Of a stretch of 64,000 nucleotides of DNA, positions 42,129 through 52,444 are shown one piece after another. The stretch is taken from NCBI GenBank assembly GCA_963585895.1, contig OY757911.1:92656514-92720513 (forward strand), read 5' to 3'. Source of the stretch: Sepioteuthis lessoniana (Eukaryota > Mollusca > Cephalopoda > Myopsida > Loliginidae). A program made the position numbers and the translations under genes. The first letter of the stretch is position 1; each line of letters opens with the position of its first letter. Below the pieces are notes generated by a model, which was not told the origin of the DNA, did no database searches, and was given only the letters and a program-made list of their open reading frames with translations.

Positions 42129-42645
42129 ATCACCATCATCGTCAGCAGCAGCAGCAGCAGCAACATCAAGTCCTGCCGATAGCCACTGTGTTTTCTGACT
42201 CTCTCTCAGCATCTTTCTTTATTATCGATCCCTCCACTAGACTGTAGTATCAAGTGTCTGCACAGCGCTGATGTTTGTAAATTTTTGCTGGTCGGCCATT
42301 ACTGACCCATCCATGTGTAGGAGTCAGTAAGATTACGTCGCTTATGAATTTCTCATTTGTTATCCTGCAGAGCCCGGCCTGTCTTGTCCGACATATTTGG
42401 ATGGTTTATAAAATAGAATGTAAGTCGCTTTCCTATAGCAGTTTTGTTGGGTGTCGCTTCCAAGATTCGTTCAAAGTAGCACGTAGTATTCTTGTGTAGT
42501 TCCCATCGATTTTTCTTTATGCGTTTCATTAGTGTCCATGAGGTGCATCCATACAGTAGTACTGACACATAAACAAATTGAAAGAAATCCCATTTTATTT
42601 TATCAGAGACATCAGATTTCAATATGATCGACAGCCTGTCAGTAG
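42129..42645 (-). pseudogene. LINE-A C-terminal region and 3' end (antisense)
   Basis: The minus-strand frame 42353-42622 reads SDKIKWDFFQFVYVSVLLYG, CTSWTLMKRI, RILEATPNKT and later IxHPNMSDKTGRAL-like blocks of the LINE-A C-terminus. The rest (to a CATCATC tail with CAG repeats near 42129-42160) is noncoding and diverged. It is the longest 3' piece after the 13.1-kb copy and overlaps in family order with the 51.2-kb copy. Confidence 0.75.
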
Positions 42646-42964
42646 CAATACATGCCTCCCCTATACATATGTTGACATTGTTTTTAGTAATTTAAATATT
42701 GCTGCTAATTTATGCTGTCTATAAATTTCAGAAGCTAGCCTCTTAAAGGGAAGATGGCTACTTTTTGTTTAAAAAACACATTAACTCTGTTTACTGGAAA
42801 TATATCATTAGTTGACCAGCATTTTAAAATATTAAGCCGTCTCATGAATGGTTTTGTGCTTTCTTACAAAAATATATCAATAGAAGTTTTCAGCTTTTCA
42901 TGTCGTTGTTGTCACATCATGTATAGAGTTAACAAACACTTCCACCATGAGAAGGATTAAACAC

Positions 42965-43045
42965 AAGGTCAGTTTTTTTAAGTAGAGTAGAGCGGGTTTG
43001 AATTTATAGTTTTCCTTCTCCCAGAATGGTTACCTTGTAATGGCG
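42965..43045 (-). repeat. S1 SINE 3' fragment (antisense)
   Basis: 'aagtagagtagagcgggttt', 'gaatttatagttttccttct', 'cccagaatggttacctt' are antisense of the S1 3' part; cut by the M element on its right. Confidence 0.5.
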
Positions 43046-43493
43046 GTCCACTTGGCTGAGGTTGTAGAATACACCTAATGCCTCTCCGCAGAGGGGTACA
43101 AACTCCAACCTGAAGAGTATTCTGATATGGCATTAAACAATTTGATAATGAAGATCCAGTAAGGCTGGAGCTTTGGGGAGTACGGAGTACCCTACATTGA
43201 TATTGCTCCCAGGTCAACTCCCAGGCCCTTAGTAGTAGCATCTGAGAAGGTCCTTTCTATGGTTAAAATATAACTGTTTGGCATTTAAACTGAGCGCAAA
43301 CACAAAACTTATGCTAAACTGAATTGTTCGATATAGAAATGTCGGATCATCCAACTATATGTAAACAAATAACTGATGTTTAATTGCATTGTTAGTGATT
43401 CATAGCATTGGAAACATTTAACTGTGTGCAAAAATATGAGATTAGGCTCTATTAAAAACTTTGTCGACAAAAAGTGTTAACAAACCATATATC

Positions 43494-43524
<31 letters not shown>

Positions 43525-43590
43525 GATTTGACATTAAATAACCTAAAATCATTGATATGCCCTTAACCCAAACCAACTTAAACCAAGTCT
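43046..43590 (+). repeat. M element (sense), full-length type
   Basis: 5' end 'cttggctgaggttgtagaat' and 'acacctaatgcctctccgc', then 'aggctggagctttggggagt', 'gcatctgagaaggtcctttc', central units near 43280-43480, a (TA)(GA) tract at 43492-43524, and the 3' domain 'aggatttgacattaaataac' with the end 'aacccaaaccaacttaaacc'. Confidence 0.75.
43492..43524. repeat. (TA)n(GA)n microsatellite inside M
   Basis: A short compound tract just before the M 3' domain. The minus-strand frame over it is spurious. Confidence 0.85.
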
Positions 43591-43593
43591 TAC

Positions 43594-43742
43594 CATGAAT
43601 AAAGAGCTCGGTCTGCTCTATTAATTTCCCAAGAACAGATAGATTCATGCCTTGCATTAGCATGAATTGAAATGCAAAGAGCATTTGAACTCGAGTCAGT
43701 GATTACGAAATGGATAACCATTACTCTAAACGGATAACTTTC
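43594..43742 (-). repeat. S1 SINE head fragment (antisense)
   Basis: Antisense of the S1 tRNA-like half: 'gatagattcatgccttgcat', 'catttgaactcgagtcagt' (B box) and 'ggataaccattactctaaa' (A box). Confidence 0.5.
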
Positions 43743-43744
43743 AT

Positions 43745-44262
43745 TACATAGCAATAGTAAGGGTACATATTTGTTTCATCCTTTGTATCCATAAAATACT
43801 TACGCAGTATTTTAACGCCTAAGGGTAACATCTCGAAGTATTTTTTAAAGATTTATCGCTTTCTAGGCCGATGTATTTTTTTGCCAAATTAAAACATTTT
43901 TTTTCAATTCTAAAGCCTCAAAACAATGTTTTTGATTTTTATTTATTAATTTATTTTTTCACTTATTTGCTAACCGTTGCTTTACAGGTTTTCAGATTCA
44001 TGGATTAAAAGGAAAAATATATTTTATTTCCATAAGTTTGCTAATGTCATCGTAATATTAGCTAATATTATACATACGACGTCCCAATGTTCATACATCG
44101 TAAACAACTTATTCAAAAACAAACATACGTTCTAAGCATTAAAAACAAGCTCATATTACATCAGAATAGTTTCTTGTTACCACCAGAAAAACATATATTC
44201 CAATAAAATAATTCATTTTATAAAGGTTTTGCTGTTTTCTCCCCATTAAACGCTTTTTCCTC
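43745..44262. other. Unassigned AT-rich sequence
   Basis: Nothing recognised. Confidence 0.4.
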
Positions 44263-44264
44263 GA

Positions 44265-44520
44265 GTTGACTTGCTTTGTGAGCAGAGCAAGGAGTACGCA
44301 GATAATATCCCCTGCAAAGAGGGAGGATCACCTTCAAACAAAAGGCGCCGTGAGTGTAGCCCTGAACTGCACATGATGTTAAGACTCCAGGTCTAGAGAC
44401 CTAGGGAGGGGTGGAGTATCCCTTAATTGCTAGTATTTCCAGTTCCACTCTTGTCTGGAGACGTAGTACCAATTAAAGTCTCGTCTTGGCTCAAATATAT
44501 CTATTTAATAATTATTCTCA
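44265..44520 (+). repeat. M element, 5' part (sense), diverged
   Basis: 'ctcgagttgacttgctttgt', 'gagcagagcaaggagtacgc', 'agataatatcccctgcaaag', then 'gtctagagacctagggaggg' and 'ccagttccactcttgtctgg'. The 3' domain is absent. Confidence 0.5.
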
Positions 44521-44565
44521 TTCTACAGGACCGTGTGGCAAAAATACTCTTAAAAAATAACCCCA

Positions 44566-44640
44566 CAAAAAAGCATATATAAACGTACACTAAACACGAT
44601 TCTCTAACCTCTAGCATAAACTGACCATTGATGTTTTAGC
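44566..44640. repeat. Dispersed repeat E, copy 2
   Basis: 'caaaaaagcatatataaacg', then 'acgattctctaacctctagc'. Homologous to 28630-28705; in both places it lies beside an M element. Confidence 0.45.
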
Positions 44641-44984
44641 TGCCGTTAGGATTAATTAATCAATCCAGGATGCCTGTAAGTACCAGTCACTTGAGTGTGC
44701 ATGTTAAGAATTATTTTAACACCTGAGAAACAATTCTCCATCTTTTATATGTGATTTGAATTAAATTCATTGCGCTAAAAAAATATTTTTCCCGAGCATC
44801 GTCGTGTATCGCAGCTAGTCATCAACTAAGTCCATTATGTGTCTATATTCTTACCGTTTGTGATGAGATTAAATGTCACTGAAATTTTTATTTCTGATAC
44901 CACTAGGGCAAAAAATTCCGACGGTCGCTCTAAAGACATTTTACTATTTCTAACCGACTCCTTCCTAATAAGTTACAAATATAA

Positions 44985-45245
44985 TAGTGGTGTCGAATGA
45001 AATGGACCCAGTGACCCTTGTTCAAAACCAGGACGAGGCTACTTGTATTTCAATTCAAGCTAACGCCCTTTGGAAATGCGTAAATCAATTTCTTTTCCTC
45101 CCAGCTGGACAGGCTGGGCTGTTTGGCCTTGATTAGGTAACCAGTCTATGGGAAGGACAAATTTGAATTCAAAGTAGATTTACTTCACTTGAAAACAATA
45201 TGTCACATCCTGCCCACGTAGCCAAGTTTGGATAAATGTGTCCTC
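44985..45245 (+). repeat. S1 tRNA-derived SINE (sense), diverged
   Basis: Head near 44985-45040 with B-box-like 'ccttgttcaaaaccaggacg', body 'ttgattaggtaaccagtcta', 'tgggaaggacaaatttgaat', and end 'atgtcacatcctgcccacgt'. Confidence 0.6.
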
Positions 45246-45302
45246 ATTTATGAGCATATAAAATTGTTGTTCAGTATTTTGTTTTGGCGTTGCTAGCTCC
45301 TG

Positions 45303-45545
45303 AAGAAAGTTAACGGAGACAAAGACGAGATGAAAAGATGAGGTTCAGTTCACACCAGGAAAAGGAAATAGTCACACCCGTAATCACAGAAAAACAACAC
45401 TCTTTATTATCAGTGTGGCGATCACCCTCTAGACCAGTCTCAGAAACAGGAAGACATCAAATGGTATTCTCGAGTCAATGAAGAAAAGAGCCAATTGTTT
45501 GACAATGAGAGAAGGGGAAAGTTTTGTCAGGCCCGAAATTTTTAT
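45303..45545. repeat. Dispersed repeat D, copy 2
   Basis: Blocks 'cacaccaggaaaaggaaata', 'cacagaaaaacaacactctt', 'ccctctagaccagtctcaga' and 'aacaggaagacatcaaatgg' correspond in order to the copy at 21.8 kb. Confidence 0.5.
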
Positions 45546-45699
45546 CAACCATTTCAGGTAATTTAATCGTCTTTATACATATGTATTAAATAGATATGAT
45601 TTATATATACATTTTTATAACGTTTTCAAATTAGCCTAAACTAATTCTTTTCCACACAGAAAGTTCCAAATTTTGTGATGTATCACTTGTTGTATATTA

Positions 45700-46125
45700 C
45701 ATAATGATATCAATCACAACAGTAATACAAATACATATACAATACAGGCGGACTCTTTCGTTTCGGATACGAACGGGTTTATTAACTTCTGGCTTCGGTC
45801 CATAGTGACACGGGGAAAGACACACAATTCTTAAAAGCCTATGCTAACCATACTACGGTGACCCCCACCTCAACGCGTGGCTTATCTTGTGATGTTTAAG
45901 ATCTCAATTCATCTCTGCCGGTCGAGATCCGAAAAACTCAACCGCATACCTCAACGGTAGAAAACCCAACTGACTCTTTTCAAAATCCTCAAATTCTCAA
46001 GACCATCTCTTCTGGGCATGACGTTATCCAACTCCAGCCCCATTTCATGTTTTGGGGTTAATTATGACAAATGGTGATAGTCATATCCTTTGCGCGCGAG
46101 CGTAAAACTGCACACAATGACCATC
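45700..46125. other. GC-richer block, LTR-like but unresolved
   Basis: A compositionally distinct block with 'ttgcgcgcgagcgtaaaact'. On the minus strand an 'aataaacccgttcgtatcc' poly(A)-type signal sits about 70 bp before the likely end. No matching ends or target duplication were found, so the LTR reading is only a suggestion. Confidence 0.3.
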
Positions 46126-46311
46126 CACCTGGACTAAGAGACTCAAATAGTTCAAAGCCCTACCAAACTGAATGATAAAATATAATTAACGAAAAATTAT
46201 TAATATAAAAAAATCATACCTTAATTATATAACATCACTAACACTTCATTTAATCTGTCATTAGTTTATACTCAGTTAAATGATCAAAAGGTTGTATTCG
46301 CAACTATTCAA

Positions 46312-47090
46312 TTTAAGGTTGGTTTGGTTTTATGGCATATCAACCAACATAGATTATTTAATGCCAAATCCTTTTTACAGATGTATATCATATATATAAT
46401 TTCTAAACACACTTTGTAGATAACATATTTAAACGAGCCGGAGCTCTTTTTTTTTGCACACAGTTAAATGGTTTTACTGATTTCTATCAAATAAAACATT
46501 CTATTTACTATTAATAATTTTTTGGACAGTTTAATGTTTTCAAGCATTGCTCTGCATAACTAAGAATTCAATTAAACCTTAGCCGTTTATTCGTTCAACG
46601 TTATAGGATCAAATAGTTCTATTTCAAACAATTCCATTTAAAATATCTACAAAACTAAATGGTTCCTAGTATTGCTATGTATCACAAAAAATTCAATCAG
46701 AAATCAATCATTTGTTTACATATAATTCAATGATCAAAGAGATATATTTCAAATAATACAGTTCAGTACACATATTTTTGTTTGCACACAGTTAAACGGT
46801 CAAACAGTTATATTTCAAGCAATTTATTTTAGCATAAGTACACTGTTTAAATGTCAAATAGTTCTATTTCACCCGTAGATAGTATCCTATCAAATGCTAC
46901 CACTCCAGGCTAGTGTGGACCAAGGAGCGATGGCAATGAAGGGGTACTCCGCAATCCTCAAAGGTCCAAGATTACGGGAGCCTCACCATCAGATTGTTTA
47001 GTGTCATATTTAGTACACCCACTGGATTGTCTTACCTCTTTTCAGAGATGCAGTCGGTGTATTCTGCAGCCTCACTCGACCGAGCAAATT
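46312..47090 (-). repeat. M element (antisense), very long centre
   Basis: 3' domain at 46318-46380 ('ggtttggttttatggcatat', 'gccaaatcctttttacag'). A long centre of degenerate units follows (46440-46860; cores 'caattccatttaaaatatc', 'gcaatttattttagcataag'), then 'gtgtggaccaaggagcgatg' and 'tcagattgtttagtgtcata', and the 5' terminus 'gcagtcggtgtattctgcag' near 47050. Confidence 0.75.
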
Positions 47091-47803
47091 ATTTTAGGAT
47101 ATTATGTTTTTACGTATTATGTACGGATAAACGTGGGGTGGTTATGAAGTAATCGTCCTTGAAGGTTCTCCCAAGTCCATCATTATTACTGGGTTTGTTG
47201 CTAAATATGGTCTATGTAAAAGCAGCAACTGGGGCCAAAAATCAAAGACACGAGTCTCTTACTGATGAAGATGTATATCTTTATTTGTGCACGTGTTCAG
47301 CGTAAAAACCAGCCTACATTCTCCAACGTGAAAACTGAAAAAAAACAAATGCACTCATAAATGTTCCAAAAAGGAAACGCACAACGAAAGTGACGATTTA
47401 AATCGAATCAATTCAAGAGAATTCATGTGTTTACCTATTTTTACCTTGCTAGTGACCCTCAAAGAAAAAGGTCCGTCTCGCATGCTGGTCAATTTGAAAA
47501 AGACCGAATTCGCACCAGCCGGTGTTCAGGCCGGAAGTTCCTCTCGCACCTTCCACCCGGAAACGACCGGTGCAGGAGGCAAAGATGAATCTAAAAAAAC
47601 TATACCGGTTGAAACGCAAATTCCTACATTCACAGTCTTCTTTACGTTTTAATCTCATCAGATAATCTTTTATTCCGTACAATATGTATCACACTTCATC
47701 CTTCTTAGCCCTTCACATCCAGAGAGCTCAATCTCTGAAATCAACCGATTGTCCATCAACTATGAATTATCTAACTGAACTAACCTCCAAAAATCTCCTC
47801 CTT
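47091..47803. other. Unassigned sequence with a GC-rich stretch
   Basis: 47460-47610 is GC-rich and open on both strands (plus 47425-47652, minus 47449-47682). The plus frame contains NLKKTEFAPAGVQAGSSSRT, which I do not recognise. It may be a decayed coding piece of an element. Confidence 0.3.
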
Positions 47804-47819
47804 ATATAGTATGTTAATT

Positions 47820-48112
47820 GGAGGTGCCCGTGGTGTAATGGTTATCGTCGTAGGAAATTGACACGGCGACACGAGTTCAAATCCTGGACGAGACTGATTA
47901 CATTTCACATTGCACTAATAGTCTTGGGAAAGGTATGAATCCAATTATTCTCCCTCCAGCTATGGGTAAATAGTAGGGCAGACTAGGTTCTTCAGTCTTG
48001 GTGAGGGAACAGGTCTAGGAGAAGGAAAACTCTGAATTCAAACCTGTTAAACTCCGCTTAAAAAATTGAATTTGTGTCACATCCTGCCCGAGCGGAGGGG
48101 TTAATAAATATG
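47820..48112 (+). repeat. S1 SINE (sense), complete, with perfect 16-bp target duplication
   Basis: Bounded by identical copies of atatagtatgttaatt (47804-47819 and 48113-48128). Head 'ggaggtgcccgtggtgtaat' (A box), 'cacgagttcaaatcctgg' (B box), body 'gctatgggtaaatagtaggg', 'ctaggagaaggaaaactctg', end 'gcccgagcggaggggttaa'. The exact duplication defines both ends and points to a young insertion. It serves as the S1 reference, 293 bp. Confidence 0.92.
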
Positions 48113-48493
48113 ATATAGTATGTTAATTATCTTATCCCCTAATATTGTTAAGAACACTTATGATTAAATTTCTTTCAATACCTGATAGCTAAATCAGCTG
48201 TCACTGAATTCAAAATGTTTTTATTTTAACCATCCGGCCTCTTCACCGATTTCAAAACAGAACATTTATTATGGCAGGCTGACTACCGTCCAATATCTTG
48301 CAACTCGTACACGCGTTTGAGCTTCGCGACTAATACTTCCATTAAAAGTTTTAAACTAACTTACAATTTATCATGACAAATAAAATAACAAACTAATGTA
48401 ATTAGTTGTCATCCTTGATAATATTAGATTAGGCGCCAAACAATACATGAATTCCTCCCAAGTAAGTACTTCCTCGGAGGAAGGTCCCCTGGG

Positions 48494-48568
48494 ACCACGT
48501 GCGCCAGGTAGATGTTTTTTAAGTTGATTACTTATCAACTTAAAAAACATCTACCTGGCGCACGTGGT
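48494..48568. repeat. Perfect 35-bp inverted repeat at a SINE 5' end
   Basis: 48494-48528 and 48534-48568 are exact reverse complements with a 5-base loop (tactt). The right arm covers the SINE's target duplication (48552-48562) and its first six bases; the left arm is the inverted copy. Confidence 0.95.
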
Positions 48569-48843
48569 GTAATGGTTAAAGCGATGAACTGCGGAATCGT
48601 AGTACGCGAGTTCGTACTCCAGTCGCGCTATTACGTTCACTTTCGGGCAAATACCCTTGGGAAAGGTATGAACCCCCTTAATCTCCCTCCAGCTATGGGT
48701 AAATAGTAGGACGGACTAGGTTCTTCAGCCTTGTTGAGGCAACTAGTCTAGGAGAAGGAAAACTCTGAATTCAAACCTGTTAAACTCCGCTTAAAAACTG
48801 ACCTTGTGTCATATCCTGCCCGAGCGGAGGGGTTGGTAAATAG
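48563..48843 (+). repeat. Chimeric SINE: S2 head joined to S1 body, with 11-bp target duplication
   Basis: Flanked by tacctggcgca (48552-48562 and 48844-48854). The head is S2-type ('taaagcgatgaactgcggaa', 'tacgcgagttcgtactccag', 'attacgttcactttcgggca', up to about 48680). From 'ccagctatgggtaaatagta' on, it is S1, through 'ctctgaattcaaacctgtta' to 'gcccgagcggaggggttgg'. The duplication shows it inserted as one unit. Confidence 0.88.
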
Positions 48844-49159
48844 TACCTGGCGCAAACGTCATGTGGTCATCGGAAGAGTAAGAAGGGAGAGCCTCTGGTA
48901 TTAATCAATCTTTTACGTGTCCATAGTGTACCTTCCTTGAAAATCAGAATTTTGGAAATCTTGGATTTTATCTACTCTGTACTAGTTATCATTATCAGGC
49001 TGAGAGTATGGATTCCCTTGAATCTTCCAATCCATCTCTCCCTCTGGGACAACATTTTTGGTAAGCTGATGAATGCAACATCTTACTATTTAGCCAACAC
49101 TTGCGTGCCCACGTATTGAGGTCCATCGGAGAATGTCGCATAATAATTTCTTCCTTCCC

Positions 49160-49601
49160 GTTGTATAATTGTTATCGTCGTAGGAAATGGACACAGCGAT
49201 ACGAGTTCAAATCCTGGACGAGACTGATTGCATTTCACATAGCACTAATAAGCTATGAATCCAATTCACATAGCACTAATAAGGTATGAATCCAATTATT
49301 CCCCCTCAAACTATGGGTAAATAGTAGGGCAGACTAGGTTCTTCAGTCTTGGTGAGGCAACTAATCTAGGAGAAGGAAAACTCTGAATTCAATCCGGTTA
49401 AACTCCGCTCAAAAATTGACTTTGTGTCATATCCTGCCCGAGCGGAGGGTAGGGTAACGGAGGTGCCCGTGGTGTAATGGTTATCGTCGTAGGAAATGGA
49501 CACGGCAACACGAGTTCAAATCCTGGACGAGACTGATTGCATTTCACATAACACTTGACCTTGTGTCATATCCTTCCCGAGCGGAGGGGTTGGTAAATAT
49601 T
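49160..49601 (+). repeat. S1 SINE dimer sharing one target duplication
   Basis: Two S1 units lie head to tail between 49143-49159 and 49602-49618 (17 bp, one mismatch: ataattt[c/a]ttccttccc). Unit 1 runs 49160 to about 49452 and contains a 31-bp internal duplication around 49230-49290 ('cacatagcactaataag' twice). Unit 2 runs from about 49460 and lacks the middle of the SINE, joining 'catttcacataacacttgac' to the 3' end. No duplication is seen at the junction 'gagggtagggtaacggaggt'. Confidence 0.8.
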
Positions 49602-49663
49602 ATAATTTATTCCTTCCCTTGGAAGCATGCTGTACCCTTGTGTAATATACATCAAGCTTTTTC

Positions 49664-50375
49664 TGTTATATTGTCATCTACAGCATCATAACGACACAAT
49701 AATAAAGACGCAGGAAGACTTCTTTATAAAAATATTTACCTCTCACTTTATTGTAAGAGTTTGAAAAGGTTATTCAATGTTTGCGTGTGAGAAGGAGTTG
49801 GAGACCGAACATAAACTGTAATATTTTGACCCCCACTCTTATGGCCGTCAACGCTGTGTCTTTCTCGTTCTCCTGATGCTCAACCGGAGGCCCAGGGCCC
49901 ACTCTGCTGGATGATGGCTTTCTTTACTGCATCTTATCAGCAACTTCTCTGGTCCCCAAACTCCATCGTGGTTCCCGAGGGCCCCTTCGGCCGGGCGTGG
50001 CTTTCTCTACCACATCTCGTCTATAACTTTGTCTGCCCTCCAACTGGAACTGGAACTGACTTGACTTCTGTCTTGACTGAGTTATATAATAGTTCAACGC
50101 CCACTCGATCGCCCACTCGATCGCCCACTCGATCTTTGAAATCGGATGTTTGATCGTCATCAAGCGGAAATAACTGTCATGCAGTTCATGGGTCACTCTC
50201 TTCCAGTGCGTCAGTCTATGAGTGTACCATGGGAATTTTTTACCTCGTCCCATTTCATCAGCCAATTTCCGCCCACGCGATTTCCACTCCTAACTGCCAT
50301 TAGAATGTGTCACTTCCTTCCGGTGCATCACCTTGGAATGGCATTTTTGGCCGGGTCAAAGGCCAAAATACAACA
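49664..50375 (-). mobile_element. Solo LTR of an LTR retrotransposon (minus strand)
   Basis: A 712-bp GC-richer block. On the minus strand it begins TGTTGTATTTTGG and ends ATATAACA (TG...CA). It is flanked by tttc on both sides (49660-49663 and 50376-50379), fitting a 4-bp target duplication. A TATA box lies at 50081-50090 on the minus strand, and a poly(A)-type signal aataaa at 49747-49752. Three exact 12-bp repeats (50099-50134) sit just upstream of the TATA box. No internal coding region is present, so it is a solo LTR, probably left by recombination between two LTRs. The four open frames inside are fortuitous. A Gypsy-type origin is a guess from the 4-bp duplication. Confidence 0.7.
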
Positions 50376-50379
50376 TTTC

Positions 50380-51180
50380 CCCCATGTGTTTTGTTAGAGG
50401 CCAAGTGTTGCAGGAGTACAATTGTACTGATATCGTTACAGCTTGAAAGTATTCCCGTTTTTTGGAGTATTAGTATCCGTGGTTAATATGAGTCGTTATC
50501 AATCACAAAGCAGGTCTCTGTTGCTAAGTGTCGATAAAATGTTTCTGTTATGCTCTTGTGTTATTAAACTGAAGACAAAGCAGTTGCAAAGATCAAAATA
50601 CGTAATAACTTTAATGGATATGGACGTAAAATATTTATCAATTTATCCGAGGGAAAAATGTTTGCATGTTCATTTAGAGTCGATGCCTAGAGAACTAATA
50701 ATGAATACAAACTTTCTTGACATTGTTTAGTAATCCAATAATTTTATTCTCTAAAAAAAAAAGAAAAAAAAGTAACAATAAAAAACAAACCAAGGACACA
50801 CTGACAAAAAATAGTAAGTGAAAAGCAAAAGATGCAGAAAAACAAATCTTCAATTTTGAATTGTCCTCTGCTTCTTTTGCAATTGTACTCTGCATCTTTT
50901 AATAAACATATGGTATTTTGTTAGAAACAGTTGCACATCAATTAAACAGATTAAACAAGCGCAAAGGAAAAAAGAAAACAAAAAAAAACATAGAATAAAC
51001 AACAAAAGCGTGAATTAGGGAACAAAGGCTGTGACATTTACCTTTAAAGACAGATATGCGTTGAGCAGGGAATTAATTGCATTAGACTTGATAAACGTCC
51101 AATAAATGGAAATTAGATTGCGTGCTGGTATTAGTTCAGGCTTTCCTCAAAGAAATTTTATTTTTACAATGAAATATACT
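50380..51180. other. Unassigned sequence, A-rich around 50.75-51.0 kb
   Basis: No domain recognised in the open frame 50443-50730. 50740-51010 is A-rich low complexity. Confidence 0.4.
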
Positions 51181-51184
51181 CTTT

Positions 51185-51998
51185 CATAAGAAAGAAAGAA
51201 GCAAAAATAGAACAACTCCACATCATATATCAAAACGTTTCGACTGCGTTATCCCACGTATGGCTGTGTCGATACTACTGTATGATTGTATCCTCTGGAC
51301 ATAAACGAAATGATTTGAGAAAAAGCTAGAGGAGACCAACGCAAGATCACAACGTGCTGTTTAAAGCAAATCCTGGTAGCAGCATCCCACAAAACTGCGT
51401 TTGTAAGGCTACCTGTGTCCCATCTCACAAACCACCCAAGAAAGACGAAAAATACATGCTATGCATATTTATCAAACCCTCTGCTCGGGCAGGATATGAC
51501 ACAGGGTCAATTTTTAAGCGGAGTTTTAAGAGGTTTGGATTCAGAGTTTTCCTTCTCCTAGACTTGTTGCTGAAGAACCGAGTCTGCCCTACAATTTACC
51601 CATAGCTGGAGGGAGAATATTTGGATTCATACCTTTCCCAATGGTATTAGTGCTATGTGAAATGCAATCAGTCTCGTCCAGGATTTGAACTCGTGTCGCC
51701 GTGTCCATTTCCTACGACGATAACCATTACACCACGGGGACGTCGTTTACACGAACAAGACATGCTATGAACTATTGAGTAAATTATGAGGAACCCATAA
51801 GTGACGTTATCTTATGGAATCCTACACATGAACACATTGGTGTAAGTTGACCAGCAAAAACTTACCTTGATTAGCTCTGCACAGATACCGGATGAAGTCT
51901 GGATGACCTCTCAGAAGCGATGTACCATGGGAACGGATGGAGAGAAAGAGTCAAAGGACTGCATCATATCAGCTCAATTTGATGTTGATGATGATGAT
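51185..51998 (+). pseudogene. LINE-A 3' region (sense), split by an S1 SINE
   Basis: The left part 51200-51460 corresponds to the C-terminal coding region (SVLLYDCILWT-like at about 51260-51300, then the KSWQQHP and HGHLP areas). The right part 51746-51998 continues it: 'acgaacaagacatgctatg' corresponds to 'cgaaccagacatgctgg' of other copies, and the block ends in 'gttgatgatgatgatatt'. The S1 insertion between them has an imperfect 19-bp duplication. All frames are broken. Confidence 0.7.
51465..51745 (-). repeat. S1 SINE (antisense), nested in LINE-A
   Basis: Antisense S1 from 'ctctgctcgggcaggatatg' (3' end) to 'aaccattacaccacgggga' (A-box region), with 'caggatttgaactcgtgtcg' as B box. The flanks 51440-51463 and about 51750-51770 share 17 of 19 bases over acgaa(a/c)aa(t/g)acatgctatg, consistent with the LINE-A target being duplicated. 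Confidence 0.85.
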
Positions 51999-52194
51999 AT
52001 TTAGTAATATTTACCAAATCCACATGTATCGTGTTCTCGATTTTCTCCTCATCATATCATATGTATTTTTCGTTTTCTTAGAAGTTTGACTTATTTGAAC
52101 AGTCATTTCCTTCTTAGAGAATCTGTTGTTTCCCTAAGTGGATGTATATTTTCATATCTACTTACACAACTTTTTCGCTAGGAGTAGTACGTGA

Positions 52195-52440
52195 GAAAAG
52201 GTCAATTTTTAATCTGAGTAAAGACGTTTGAAATTAAGAGTTTTCCTTCTCCTAGACTGGTTGTTGAACCAAGATGAAATGATCGAGCTTGCCTTGCTAC
52301 TTACTCATAGTTGGAGAAGGGGAACGGATGGATTCATGTATTTCCCAATGTGAAATAAAAAGTTAAAAGCCTCATCCTCTATTTGAACTTTAGTTGCCTA
52401 TTTTATTTGTCATAACGATAACTATTACACCGAGTGCGTC
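52195..52440 (-). repeat. S1 SINE (antisense), old copy
   Basis: 'gaaattaagagttttccttc', 'tcctagactggttgttgaac', 'tgcttactcatagttggaga'-type body, antisense B box 'ctatttgaactttagttgcc' and A-box region 'aacgataactattacaccga'. Confidence 0.65.
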
Positions 52441-52444
52441 TTCT

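Noticed and set aside
45700-46125. A third solo LTR
   Set aside because: Composition and an AATAAA signal are suggestive, but no TG...CA ends with matching flanks were found.
49911-50397. Four overlapping frames in GC-richer DNA, at first sight gene-like
   Set aside because: They fall entirely inside the solo LTR and are open in several frames without motif.
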